Source: a virus. Taken from it: a stretch of 64,000 nucleotides of DNA. Each line of letters begins with the position of its first letter. Position 1 is the first letter of the stretch. A model generated the notes under the pieces. The model was not told the origin of the DNA. It did no database searches and saw nothing but the letters and a program-made list of their open reading frames with translations. The stretch covers positions 36,744 to 100,743 of the IMG/VR virus record IMGVR_UViG_3300020477_001447; one strand, written 5' to 3'. Positions 15,572-24,965 of the stretch are shown piece after piece. A program made the translations under genes and the position numbers.

Positions 15572-16793
15572 GGATTTCATCGCGCGATGGCCAAAAACAC
15601 TAAATTATAATTCAGCATCTACACCTCTAGACACTAGAAGATCAAAGAGTTTAAAAGCATTAAGTGATGCGATAGAAGATCGGCATACTTTAAATACTAG
15701 AGAGGCCGTCGTAGAACACGAAGCACTGGTTTTAAAAGTAAAGCCATATTCTCCCCCTCCTGGCACAGCCCTAGATCCAGATATGGGCTTTTTTTCAACA
15801 ACCCCTCCAAACGTTGAGCTAAAATGTGTACTTCTAACAGATCCAGAATCTCAGGTCAGATCGACCCTCCCAAAAAACATCCCAGCGCCCCCGGGCACTA
15901 TGGACGATCTTATAATTGAAACATCTTTTCCTTCTTTTGTGGGAAGAGTTTTTCACGATCACCCCGTTGAGGTGGGTGACATTGTTATAGTACATAAGAC
16001 AGAAGCTACCGATGCCGAAGGGGTGTATATTAAAAAACTAGGCGTAAAGTGGCTTCCGACCGGAGGAGGGGCGTTTACAAGTCCAGAAGAAGTTCATAGA
16101 AATTTAACCTCTGGGCCTATAACTATGGGCAGCTATACTGGTGGGTTGAGCAGCTATAGCGGCGGAAAAAATACAGCACTAATTTTTGGAGACAGCCAAA
16201 TACAGGGCGCAATAGGCCGAAATTTTGAGAAGCTATTGCCGAAAAATGGCTGGACTTTAGTTGGTGGAAATCGACTAGGAAAGGTTGGCGCCAAACCTTC
16301 ATTTTGGGTAAAAGACGGAAATCAGAGCGCAGATTTAAAACAAAGATTACAGGCCCAGCCCGGGCTTATCGTAATTAACTTGGGCGGGAATGGCATCGCA
16401 GGTACAAAAAGCTTGTTAGATTTAATTAATGAAACAACCCCGGCCTCCAAGGTTATATGGCTAGGTCCACCCCCCGCGGTTAAACCAACTAGTGCCCCAT
16501 CTGATGTACAGTTGGTATATGCCACCCCAGCACCCCCCGGAACTGCAACTAGTGCCTCAAGATACAAAAGATATTATGTTAATTATAGAGAATACAGGGA
16601 AGGGTTAGCAAATAGGCTATTTGATACGGTAGCCAGCCACCCCGGCGCAAATCCAGTTATTACGATTAACGCAACTGCAGCGTTTGATTCGCTGGGGATG
16701 ACCTCTTCTCCAGATGGTGTACACGTTGTTGATCCATATGCTAGGCAATATGTGGAAAAATTGATTGAAATGCACAACATGAAGGTTGTTTAA
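15558..16793 (+). CDS. Tail hub protein: gp5-type N-domain fused to SGNH hydrolase
   Basis: The 411-residue protein has two parts. Residues 1 to about 175 are shared with the next gene (TRRSKSLKALSDAIE, PGTALDPDMGFFS, PSFVGRVF, VGDIVIV, WLPTGGG), probably an OB-type baseplate hub or spike adaptor like the N-domain of T4 gp5. Residues 205-400 form an SGNH/GDSL hydrolase. Block I is FGDSQ with nucleophile S213, block III is GGNG with N278, and block V is SPDGVH with D386 and H389. Such domains remove acyl groups, often acetyl, from polysaccharides. At the tail tip it may deacetylate surface glycan or peptidoglycan during entry. The substrate is inferred. Confidence 0.82.
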   Translation: MSAIEDFIARWPKTLNYNSASTPLDTRRSKSLKALSDAIEDRHTLNTREAVVEHEALVLKVKPYSPPPGTALDPDMGFFSTTPPNVELKCVLLTDPESQVRSTLPKNIPAPPGTMDDLIIETSFPSFVGRVFHDHPVEVGDIVIVHKTEATDAEGVYIKKLGVKWLPTGGGAFTSPEEVHRNLTSGPITMGSYTGGLSSYSGGKNTALIFGDSQIQGAIGRNFEKLLPKNGWTLVGGNRLGKVGAKPSFWVKDGNQSADLKQRLQAQPGLIVINLGGNGIAGTKSLLDLINETTPASKVIWLGPPPAVKPTSAPSDVQLVYATPAPPGTATSASRYKRYYVNYREYREGLANRLFDTVASHPGANPVITINATAAFDSLGMTSSPDGVHVVDPYARQYVEKLIEMHNMKVV

Positions 16794-16807
16794 AATTTAA
16801 AATGTTT

Positions 16808-16814
16808 CTAATTA
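16808..16814 (+). promoter_or_regulatory. Candidate late promoter element CTAWWTA (CTAATTA)
   Basis: In the 36-base gap before the lysozyme-type hub gene, CTAATTA begins 22 bases before the ATG at 16830 and is followed by TTTAC and a GAGG ribosome site. The same 11-mer CTAATTATTTA recurs at 63227. The heptamer resembles the T4 late promoter TATAAATA. Promoter activity is inferred. Confidence 0.4.
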
Positions 16815-16829
16815 TTTACGAGGTATACA

Positions 16830-18131
16830 ATGGCTGAACAAACACCTATAGAACTTTTTATTGCAAAATATAGAAAAAATATGTCGACAGCTATCGATCA
16901 ACCCGTTATCGATACTCGACGGCCTAGGACTCTTAAAAAAGCAAAGGACTTAATAGAATCTCAATCCACACTAGACATAACGGCAGGAATTCACGAGCAC
17001 GATGCTTGGGTGATGAGAGTGGATCCCTGGTCCCCGGACCCCGGAACAGCCCTAGACCCAAATATGGGTTTCTTTTCAATGCCAGGTACAAACTATACAG
17101 TTTATTGCGTAATCCTCTGTTGTCCATTGACAATTGGCCTACCCTTGCCGGGTACTGACCAACTGGGAGCACCAAGCAACACTTTAGGTGGTTTTCTGAT
17201 AGAGCAATTTCCAAGCTTTGATGGCCGAGTGTTTGATGGATCAGAAGGGCTTCCAGAGGTGGGTGACATTGTTAAAGTAACATACAATGGTGTAAACAAA
17301 ACAAGAGGTGTGTGTACCGGTCGCACTGGCCTTCGTTGGCTACCAATTGTGGGCGGAAGCTACACTCCAGCATTGTCTTCTTTTGGTTCTATGGCATTTC
17401 AGCCTGGAATGATGGGAAATGTAAGCTGTAATGAATCTGCCGGCACTGGAACAACTAATGTACCTAGGTTTTCCTATAGTGAGTTGAAAACAATGAGAGC
17501 ACCACTTCAACCTCTTTTAGAATATATCGCAGCCCATGAATCTAGAGGAAATTACAATGCAGTAAACAGAGGCGTTGGGGGAGACACTCCCGGTGGAGCA
17601 AAAGCTGTTGTTGGCAAAAACCTAACAGAAATGACAATTCAAGAGGTCTTGGACTTTATGAAAGGTGGCTCTAGAGCAGCCGAAACAGGACCCGGAGGGC
17701 AAGGTTCCGTTGGGTTCTTGGCTACAGGAAAGTATCAATTAATCCCTGTCACTCTTAACGCTGCAATCAATAGCACTGGTATATCTAAAAGCACACTGTA
17801 CAATGTAGAAACCCAAGAAACTCTAGGAGTTTATCTGCTATTAAAGAAGAGAAGAAAGCTTGGAAGCTATTTAATAGGTGCTAATAACGATTCCTGTGAG
17901 GCAGCCCAGGCAGCTGCTCTAGAGTGGGCATCTCTTCCTCTCCAGTATGGCAGATCAAATGGTTGCCAACGTGGGTACAGCGCATATTGCGTTGGGGGAG
18001 CAAACGCAACAGGAAGACTGAGTAGATCTCCAGAAGAGGTTATACAAAAATTACAATCTGCTCGCAGTGCTGTGACAACTAACCCTGTAGCATTGCAACT
18101 TATAACAAGTAAAGGCTCTGTGGTGGTTTAA
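16830..18131 (+). CDS. Tail hub lysozyme: gp5-type N-domain fused to muramidase-like domain
   Basis: The 433-residue protein repeats the N-terminal domain of the preceding gene (TRRPRTLKKAKDLIE, PGTALDPNMGFFS, PSFDGRVF, VGDIVKV, WLPIVGG). Its C-terminal half is a lysozyme-like domain. LEYIAAHESRGNYNAVNRG contains the likely catalytic E237, GFLATGKYQLIPVTL follows, and a helical end includes QETLGVYLLLKKRRK. The pattern resembles phage tail-associated and T4 gp5-type muramidases, which cut peptidoglycan so that the tube can cross the periplasm. A GAGG box and a CTAATTA element precede it, so it probably starts a late transcript. Whether it hydrolyses or transglycosylates cannot be told. Confidence 0.82.
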   Translation: MAEQTPIELFIAKYRKNMSTAIDQPVIDTRRPRTLKKAKDLIESQSTLDITAGIHEHDAWVMRVDPWSPDPGTALDPNMGFFSMPGTNYTVYCVILCCPLTIGLPLPGTDQLGAPSNTLGGFLIEQFPSFDGRVFDGSEGLPEVGDIVKVTYNGVNKTRGVCTGRTGLRWLPIVGGSYTPALSSFGSMAFQPGMMGNVSCNESAGTGTTNVPRFSYSELKTMRAPLQPLLEYIAAHESRGNYNAVNRGVGGDTPGGAKAVVGKNLTEMTIQEVLDFMKGGSRAAETGPGGQGSVGFLATGKYQLIPVTLNAAINSTGISKSTLYNVETQETLGVYLLLKKRRKLGSYLIGANNDSCEAAQAAALEWASLPLQYGRSNGCQRGYSAYCVGGANATGRLSRSPEEVIQKLQSARSAVTTNPVALQLITSKGSVVV

Positions 18132-18132
18132 A

Positions 18133-19113
18133 ATGGGCGAAGAAAACAAATATACAATACCAAAATCTGTTCGCAAGGCCGTCGATCAAGCCGGCCTTCC
18201 TAAGCCTGAAAGAGATTTGCTGGAAAATCTAGATAATATGGTTTTAAAGCATATGCATTCTGGAATAGGTGGTGGCAGGCAAACAGAAGCTATACCTGAA
18301 TTTAATTCCTCTCCCTCTGAGCATATAATTTCTGCAAGGGATCTAGGTAGAAATGCCTCTATTGTTCTTGGATATGATAGGGAATCAACAAAAACAACAG
18401 GTTATGGTGGAAGAGGTCACACACATGCCGCCGCCATCGATATAGTTGTCGGTCGAATGGGCCCGTATGCAGTAGAAGCAGATAACAATGGTAACAAGGT
18501 GAAAGCCAATATTGGATTTAAAGTCGATTCTGCGCGCATATATATAAGTCAAAAAACTGATATTGATGAATATTTTGGAATCAACGAAGGTAAGGTCGGA
18601 AGTCCAAAAGGTAGATCTGCTATAGCTCTCAAAGCTGACAGTGTTCGTTTAGTCGCTCGAAAAGGAGTGAAAATAGTCACAGGGGTTGATACAAGAGAGT
18701 CAGCTGGTTTTAGGCAGCTAGCCACAGACGGCATTGATTTGATGGCTGGAAACCCAGAGGATGAAACCGCTTTGCAGCCTCTAGTTAAAGGCGATAACTT
18801 ACGACAAGCTCTTTCGGATCTTTCAGAGCAGATCGCCAAACTAAGAGGAGTTCTTTACGGATTTTTAAAATCACAAAGGGATTTTAATACAGACATACTT
18901 AACCACCAACACAATTCTCCATTTATGGGAATACCAACATCTCAGCCTTTTGTTTTAGCAGCTAAAGGTATCAGAACAATAATAGAACAGGTTGCAACGT
19001 CAGAAAAAGATATTAATGCACATGCTGCCACGCTTACAGCATGGGAACAAAATTATTTAAATCCACTAAAAACAGATACTTATATTAATAGCAACTACAA
19101 TAGGACAAACTAA
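18133..19113 (+). CDS. Baseplate spike-like protein with three HxH motifs
   Basis: The 326-residue protein follows the lysozyme hub gene after one base. Its centre has short alternating strands (RSAIALKADSVRLVARKGVK, then IVTGVDTRES) of the kind seen in beta-helical tail spikes. The C-terminal third is helical (NLRQALSDLSEQIAKLRGVL). Three His-x-His pairs occur: H40/H42 in KHMHSG, H96/H98 in RGHTHAA and H258/H260 in NHQHNSPF. Paired histidines bind iron at the tips of some phage spikes, so metal binding is possible. Placement among hub genes supports a central spike or hub role. I do not recognise a named family. Confidence 0.6.
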   Translation: MGEENKYTIPKSVRKAVDQAGLPKPERDLLENLDNMVLKHMHSGIGGGRQTEAIPEFNSSPSEHIISARDLGRNASIVLGYDRESTKTTGYGGRGHTHAAAIDIVVGRMGPYAVEADNNGNKVKANIGFKVDSARIYISQKTDIDEYFGINEGKVGSPKGRSAIALKADSVRLVARKGVKIVTGVDTRESAGFRQLATDGIDLMAGNPEDETALQPLVKGDNLRQALSDLSEQIAKLRGVLYGFLKSQRDFNTDILNHQHNSPFMGIPTSQPFVLAAKGIRTIIEQVATSEKDINAHAATLTAWEQNYLNPLKTDTYINSNYNRTN

Positions 19114-19119
19114 TTTAAA

Positions 19120-22100
19120 ATGGCATCTCCTCCAATTACAACCCCTCCACCCACAACTAATGGTACCATGCCAGAAGTTAGATGGAGTCTTAAAAGCGTT
19201 AATCAGCCATACGAGGAAGCTGGTTTATACAAGGTTATTGTTCGCTCAACATCGAGAGACAAAGAGGGCACCCTTGAAGATTTTGTTACAATGTCCACTT
19301 TAGAGAGGGCGATTGATTTAGTTTATAATTTTTATGGCAAGATAGATATACCCGGAACCGATAGTTCCGGTGGTTCTGGGCATGCATCTAAAACTTTAAA
19401 AGAGAAAATTACACCAGAAAGTGCTATGGCCGGCTCAAACGTTGTAGCTATGACAGTGGTGGATCATTTTATTGATGATCGGCCAAACTCTGCTATAAAG
19501 CTTTTAATAACTTTTAGCAAGATGGCTATAGATCGAAAAGCCGATTATACTTTTGATCCATCTCAGATAGTCCATCAAAAACACTTTGAGTTTCAATCTT
19601 TAGAGAGACAGGTTAAGAAACTAAAAAAACTATTTATGGATTACCATAATGTTGCAAAATTTTTTGATGGAAGAATAAGCCCGTATATTAATTTTAAAAA
19701 AGAATATGAAAGGTTAGCGTCTTGGTATGACTCTCTTGTTGAGTTTGTCGAGTTTAACAACATAAGAAAAACATCAGATGAGAATGACACAATCATACTC
19801 AGCTTAGATGAAAATTATGGTCTATTACAAGTAGAGGTAATCCAGCAAGGGATAGCAAGCACCCTGCTTAGAGGGTACGATCATTATAAATCAAAAACTG
19901 CTCTAGGGAATGCAAGAACAAACGCACTTTCTTTGAATATTACAGAAATATCTAAAGTTCGTAAAGATCCTATAACTTGGAGTGAGTTTATAAAAAGGTA
20001 TTTTATCGCTGGATCATCAACAGAACAAATAAAGATTACTCACACGGGTCGCTCAAGAACACCGTCAGTGAGTGATGAAATGGCTGCGGAAGCTAATGAC
20101 AAAAATAAACTTTTTCAAACAGAGGCCGACGCGGAAGAAGAAAGGCGACAGATTAGGCTCAACACACAAAGGTCGCAGCGAATGTACAATGAAGCTGCAT
20201 CAGAAGCCGAAACAAGCCTTGAACAAGATCTAAGAAAAATTGCAAAAGAAATTAAGAAAATAAACAGTGCTGAAAAGCTAGTCCGTGACTTTATCATGAG
20301 GTACGGTATTGACAATCTTATTTCCGCTGGCTTAGAGTGTCTTGCTAGCCGCGCAGGAATAGATCCAGATAGTATTCCACCAATTCCGGGTATTGATCCA
20401 TATTCACTACCAACCCCCCCAACAGAGATTAAATTTCCAAAATTTCCAATGGAAATTCCAACATTTGATCCGGCTGCAGAAATACAAAAAGGAATAAAGG
20501 AGGGCATGAAAAAGGCCCTGGAGGAAGCTATCAAGGCAATGGTTAATGCAGTTGCAGACATGATTAGTGATATGTGTGCTGATAAGGATTATGGACAAGC
20601 AGAGCCATTATCATTGGCAATAACTGGTAATTTAACTCCAATAGAGGAAGACAAGGGCCCCGGCGCTTTAGATTCCTGTTTTGAAGATCACGGCATGACA
20701 AGAAACGAAGGAATCATGTTTGTTGATTCAGTATCTGATGTGCTGTCTCCAACGGAAGTTTGTGACTTGTTAAATGGCTCTCCCTCCACTAGTGTGATGG
20801 AAGCTATACTTGATATTGTTGGCCAGCAAAACTTAGAACTTAATTTTATGACAGAAGAGTCTGTTCTTGATTTCTTTGGCTGTCTCGGTGACTTAATAGA
20901 TCCGAGCTATTGCGATGCAATTTATAATCCTCCGATACTCCCAGCAGAGGTGGATCCTTGTTTGTTTGAAGATTCCCTCATTGATGCTCTCGGAGACGAA
21001 CAGGCATTTAATGATCTAAATGATCTATTAGATTTAATAAATAACGATGAACCAGTAACCGACCCAATGTCAATCTGTGAATCCGGTATAATTCCAGCAC
21101 TCAGTGGTATGCCTGCTATGGCTCACTCGATGGGCAAAGCTCTAGACGGAGTTTTGGGCCCCGCTCAGACTTCATTTATAAATGACGTTAGTGGGTTAAA
21201 GAGCCTGTATTTGAGGGTTGATAGAAGTCAACCTAATTTTGAATTGATTGAGCAGCTCGTTGCCGCTGGAGCCCTTAATACACCATCGGAAGAGGAGGAA
21301 GCAGCCCGAGAAGAAAAGATGAACTCTTTAAACAATTTCTTTGCGTTAGATGCTTTTGCTGGAAATGAAGACTTAGCCAACATTGCTTCTTTGGTGGAAC
21401 GTGGAAATAATGCAGTCATGGCTGGCGCAAAATTTGTGGTGCAAGCTCCAATACGAAGAACATTGCTAAACTTTGTAGAGGAAATTCAAACGCCTTGGAA
21501 TCCTGAGATTCCAAATTCATTTAATTGGGCCTTCTCTATCGGTACCGATTCTGATGATATTCATTTTGGTTCTCCAAACCTGATAGCAATACAGGACACT
21601 CAAAGCGGCGATACGATGTCTCATCCCGAAGGCATAGAGATTCCAGAGTTATACAACGCTAGCTACACAACCGCCAGAAATTTAACCGCTATGGAATTCG
21701 GTCAAAAGATTCGGGATTCATTATCTTCCCTTGGTGGCTCTTCCAGCGCAGCAGTGATGAATGATTTGGCAAATGTTGAATATTTCAATACAGTTTTATA
21801 CATGGCAGAGAGCGCAGCAGAAGGTATTCTTAATTCAGACCTGTTCGATTCAGAGGAGTTTAGAAAGTTTTCACTTGTTCCTGTGCCATGTCAAGACGGC
21901 ACAGAATTAAACGCTGCAGATCTTCTAGATATAGAGAATATTAAGCAGACAGCCTTAAACGACTTTTTTCAAGGCGCTTGTATTGAAGGGGATTATGAAA
22001 TTGGCCCCCTTGAAGATGCGATGATGTTCGCAGTGACAAATGTTTACATTCAGGTTTATGTTGTGGAGCAGTTGTTAAAGAACATATTCTTGTTTAACAC

Positions 22101-24507
22101 ATATGGAACAGCCGAAGTGCTGTCAGATCCGGTGTTATTAAAGAAGATGGTCGAAGATATAAAAAACAGCTTCTCTATCGAAGCAGAAAGAATATCACCA
22201 GAAGACCCGTCCTCAGTTGAGCCCTCTCTTCATACAACGATTGAAGAACTAAGCAAGATATATGTTAGAAAATTACTAGCTGCTCCACCAGAAAATAGTT
22301 TACCAGATTTAATTAACGAAGGGCAGTTTATTTTAATGGAACCATCCGAGGTCACAGCAGCCTTCGCGCTGGAATACATTGTTCAGAAAAGATTAAAGGA
22401 TGCTTCAGAGACAATAGGTGCTATCCTAACTGGTGGCTCTACCGCATCTTTTCATGGTCAATATTTAGCCAATGGTTTACCAACATCTGAGTTGTGGACC
22501 CCTAGAGACGGCACTTTAGAACTACAACAATCTTCAGGTGGCAATGGATACACTTACAAATACCTTCTTGATGTACCAATTGGGGCTGCTGACGAAGATT
22601 ACAGCCCTGAACTTCCAGCAGTGCCATCTTCTGGTTTGGGAATTGAAAGATACGTGTTGATGCACTTAAATGAAACACTTGTCTCTACACTGTCTGGGTT
22701 AGAACAATATATCATTAATAATATTATAATACCTGAACTTGGCCCTCACTTCCAACAACAGGCTGATCGCCGTCGTTATATTCTGTCTTTTGATGAATTT
22801 AGCACGTTTTTAACTCGCAGTGCTCAGTTCGCAGATGTTTCTGAAATATTAGATGAACTGCCGCCGGTAACCTTAGCCGCGGCTAATGGCTCTGGTGTTT
22901 CTAGAAAAGATATTAAGATTGACGAGAACAATTATGAAGCATTAAGGTTTATGTCAAATCTTATATCACACGAGATGGATGGCTCTACAGCGTTAATCGG
23001 ACCATTGAGAGATGCTACACAAACAGGCGATCAATACCCAGATCCCCTGACAGATCATGCAGAAAAATTATTCATACCAGAGAGTTTTTGGACAACCACA
23101 TATGGTCAACCGCGCGCAGACTGGACTGCCCCTCATTATATATACAACGATGATTTTGATGAAATGTCCGTTGGCTTCCCAGATAGTTGGGGAGAATATA
23201 ATCCATCTCTCGGCGCCGATCCTGCCACACCGAATGTACCAAGGAGGATTTACTTAACTCCTCCAAATAATGGAAACTGGGTCTCTAACGGCGTTGTTCA
23301 GTATAATCAGTTTAAATATTATTCCCCACAAGGACACGCAGAACAGGTGGACCCAAACGAAACCCAGCCTGCTGGCATTTTAAATTTCTGGTCTGCTGTA
23401 GAAAACTTCCCAGTCTTTTTAAGGGAAATTCCACTATCGGTCCTTCGCGATCTTAACAATCAGCCATCTATCGCGCCCAGTGGAGATTATCAGTTCTCTC
23501 AGACAGCGCCACCATTCTCAACTGTGTTCGAAAATATTCGTTTAGGCGCCAGATTAATTTATTATACGCCATACAAACAGTTCTCTGAATTAGAACCCCG
23601 CGGTTACTTTGAAACATATGGTCAAGATTTGACTCAGCAAGAACAGAAGTGGTTAGAGTATAGAACAGGTCCACCAATAAGGGGTGGCAATAACAAATAC
23701 ATTTTCCCAGTAGATATAGGGGCGTATGGTGCTATTCAGATTGCTGAAAACAGACAGGAGTTACTTGGCTCTTCATCAAATTACATATATGCCAAGTTTA
23801 GATCATCAAAGTCAGAACTGTATGAATCTTTAGCCTCGTCTGCTGGCTATCGAGATTTGTTTGTTAATGACTTGTATGGGTCTCCGATACTACCGGCAAG
23901 AGAAATAATTGCATTCTTTGCGTTACTAAGTCAAGCTGTGTCCGACAATAAATCTGCCGACATCAATAAAATGTTTGATGATACTAAGTTAAATTTAAGA
24001 TTTGTAATGCGCGCCTTATTAGCCGGCAATGATTATGCGTTTGAAGATCCGGAAGACCGATCTTCTGCGCAAGCAGCTCGCGATGCAGTTTTAGGCATTG
24101 TAGGCGCCGGCGCAGCTCCGTTTGCGCAAATGGGCGCGTCTTTTGTACTTAAAATGTTGATAGAAACTCCAAAAATGATTGTTAAAGGGTTGGCTGAAAT
24201 ATTAGACCCTCACGTTGTAATAGGTACACAGATAAGAAATATAACAGGTCCAATATTACAATCAATACCATCCTCTTTGCCGTTTGATGAACTGCTGCAG
24301 CTGCTGCAAGAGGAGATAGAGACGAAAGCAGACCAAGATGGAATTCCAGGGCCGCTAGTACCTCAAATTAAAAAGACGGGTATAGACATGGTTGGCAAAT
24401 TACCATTACTGTTTTTGCCGCCACCAACACCGCTTGGGATACTTTATATCTTGTTAAATATGAATTTAGAAGACCTAATTGAATTGCCAGATTGTGATTC
24501 GGAGTAA
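19120..24507 (+). CDS. Giant baseplate-module protein, 1795 residues, unknown function
   Basis: The protein lies directly between the spike-like gene and the gp25-like gene, so it is almost surely a tail or baseplate component. Residues 1-320 look globular. About 327-400 is a charged helical region (EADAEEERRQIRLNTQRSQR). A proline-rich stretch follows (IPPIPGIDPYSLPTPPTEI), then an amphipathic helix (IKEGMKKALEEAIKAMVNAV). The C-terminus has several hydrophobic runs, including FVLKMLIETPKMIVKGLAEI and LPLLFLPPPTPLGILYILL, which could pack in the baseplate or contact membrane. No catalytic motif or named family is recognised. It lacks the long heptad organisation expected of a tape measure protein. 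Confidence 0.7.
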   Translation: MASPPITTPPPTTNGTMPEVRWSLKSVNQPYEEAGLYKVIVRSTSRDKEGTLEDFVTMSTLERAIDLVYNFYGKIDIPGTDSSGGSGHASKTLKEKITPESAMAGSNVVAMTVVDHFIDDRPNSAIKLLITFSKMAIDRKADYTFDPSQIVHQKHFEFQSLERQVKKLKKLFMDYHNVAKFFDGRISPYINFKKEYERLASWYDSLVEFVEFNNIRKTSDENDTIILSLDENYGLLQVEVIQQGIASTLLRGYDHYKSKTALGNARTNALSLNITEISKVRKDPITWSEFIKRYFIAGSSTEQIKITHTGRSRTPSVSDEMAAEANDKNKLFQTEADAEEERRQIRLNTQRSQRMYNEAASEAETSLEQDLRKIAKEIKKINSAEKLVRDFIMRYGIDNLISAGLECLASRAGIDPDSIPPIPGIDPYSLPTPPTEIKFPKFPMEIPTFDPAAEIQKGIKEGMKKALEEAIKAMVNAVADMISDMCADKDYGQAEPLSLAITGNLTPIEEDKGPGALDSCFEDHGMTRNEGIMFVDSVSDVLSPTEVCDLLNGSPSTSVMEAILDIVGQQNLELNFMTEESVLDFFGCLGDLIDPSYCDAIYNPPILPAEVDPCLFEDSLIDALGDEQAFNDLNDLLDLINNDEPVTDPMSICESGIIPALSGMPAMAHSMGKALDGVLGPAQTSFINDVSGLKSLYLRVDRSQPNFELIEQLVAAGALNTPSEEEEAAREEKMNSLNNFFALDAFAGNEDLANIASLVERGNNAVMAGAKFVVQAPIRRTLLNFVEEIQTPWNPEIPNSFNWAFSIGTDSDDIHFGSPNLIAIQDTQSGDTMSHPEGIEIPELYNASYTTARNLTAMEFGQKIRDSLSSLGGSSSAAVMNDLANVEYFNTVLYMAESAAEGILNSDLFDSEEFRKFSLVPVPCQDGTELNAADLLDIENIKQTALNDFFQGACIEGDYEIGPLEDAMMFAVTNVYIQVYVVEQLLKNIFLFNTYGTAEVLSDPVLLKKMVEDIKNSFSIEAERISPEDPSSVEPSLHTTIEELSKIYVRKLLAAPPENSLPDLINEGQFILMEPSEVTAAFALEYIVQKRLKDASETIGAILTGGSTASFHGQYLANGLPTSELWTPRDGTLELQQSSGGNGYTYKYLLDVPIGAADEDYSPELPAVPSSGLGIERYVLMHLNETLVSTLSGLEQYIINNIIIPELGPHFQQQADRRRYILSFDEFSTFLTRSAQFADVSEILDELPPVTLAAANGSGVSRKDIKIDENNYEALRFMSNLISHEMDGSTALIGPLRDATQTGDQYPDPLTDHAEKLFIPESFWTTTYGQPRADWTAPHYIYNDDFDEMSVGFPDSWGEYNPSLGADPATPNVPRRIYLTPPNNGNWVSNGVVQYNQFKYYSPQGHAEQVDPNETQPAGILNFWSAVENFPVFLREIPLSVLRDLNNQPSIAPSGDYQFSQTAPPFSTVFENIRLGARLIYYTPYKQFSELEPRGYFETYGQDLTQQEQKWLEYRTGPPIRGGNNKYIFPVDIGAYGAIQIAENRQELLGSSSNYIYAKFRSSKSELYESLASSAGYRDLFVNDLYGSPILPAREIIAFFALLSQAVSDNKSADINKMFDDTKLNLRFVMRALLAGNDYAFEDPEDRSSAQAARDAVLGIVGAGAAPFAQMGASFVLKMLIETPKMIVKGLAEILDPHVVIGTQIRNITGPILQSIPSSLPFDELLQLLQEEIETKADQDGIPGPLVPQIKKTGIDMVGKLPLLFLPPPTPLGILYILLNMNLEDLIELPDCDSE

Positions 24508-24534
24508 GAATGAGTAAATTAATTCAACCTTTAA

Positions 24535-24541
24535 CTAAATA
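24535..24541 (+). promoter_or_regulatory. Candidate late promoter element CTAWWTA (CTAAATA)
   Basis: In the 48-base gap before the gp25-like gene, CTAAATA starts 21 bases before the ATG at 24556 and is followed by TAACAGG. The spacing matches that of the elements at 16808, 42490 and 48665. This copy is close to the T4 late consensus TATAAATA. Confidence 0.42.
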
Positions 24542-24555
24542 TAACAGGTAAAGTT

Positions 24556-24951
24556 ATGAAAGGTTTATCACCAAAATTTCCACTTGTTTTGAACACGGCT
24601 GAAATTACATATCAGCTTAATGTCTCGTACAAGGAGATGATCGCACAAAATTTAAAGAATTTATTGTTAACAAGTCCAGGCGAACGAGTCATGGAGCCAA
24701 ACTTCGGTGTTGGTTTAAGAAATTACTTTTTCGAACCTCTGTTACCAGAAACTCTCATCCAGATAAGAGAAAATGTATACTCTCAGGTAGGAACGTACAT
24801 GCCGTTTGTTGAGATAATAGATGTTGAGTTTTTTGAATCAGATGATGTTGGAGCGAACCCTAATATGCTTTCTGTAAAAATTATGTATGCAATAACTCCT
24901 TTACAAGAGGTGGACACGCTTAGCATAAATAATGATTTTTTAACTTCTTAA
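24556..24951 (+). CDS. gp25: Baseplate wedge protein, T4 gp25/GPW family
   Basis: The 131-residue protein is a clear gp25/GPW-family member. ITYQLNVSYKEMIAQNLKNL is followed by the hallmark SPGERVMEPNFGVGLRNYFF (residues 40-59), where the family motif reads roughly GER-EP-FG-GL. Gp25 sits in the inner baseplate wedge, next to gp6 and gp53, and helps initiate sheath polymerisation in contractile tails. The length matches T4 gp25 (about 132). The gene is followed after 14 bases by the gp6-like gene, the same order as in T4. It is preceded by a CTAAATA element and an AGG box. Confidence 0.92.
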   Translation: MKGLSPKFPLVLNTAEITYQLNVSYKEMIAQNLKNLLLTSPGERVMEPNFGVGLRNYFFEPLLPETLIQIRENVYSQVGTYMPFVEIIDVEFFESDDVGANPNMLSVKIMYAITPLQEVDTLSINNDFLTS

Positions 24952-24965
24952 CGGGAAACTAACTT

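Noticed and set aside
20115-20561. 148-codon open frame on the minus strand with hydrophobic runs
   Set aside because: It is antisense to the charged coil and proline-rich region of the 1795-residue protein; the serine/isoleucine bias is what antisense of acidic coding sequence gives.
19120-24507. Tape measure protein
   Set aside because: The length is suggestive, but long continuous heptads are absent and the gene sits between hub and gp25 genes as a baseplate component would.
24510-24551. 13-residue frame in the gap before the gp25-like gene, with GGAG upstream
   Set aside because: The purines belong to the end of the upstream gene, the peptide MSKLIQPLTKYNR is unremarkable, and the stretch overlaps the CTAAATA promoter candidate, which explains the gap better.
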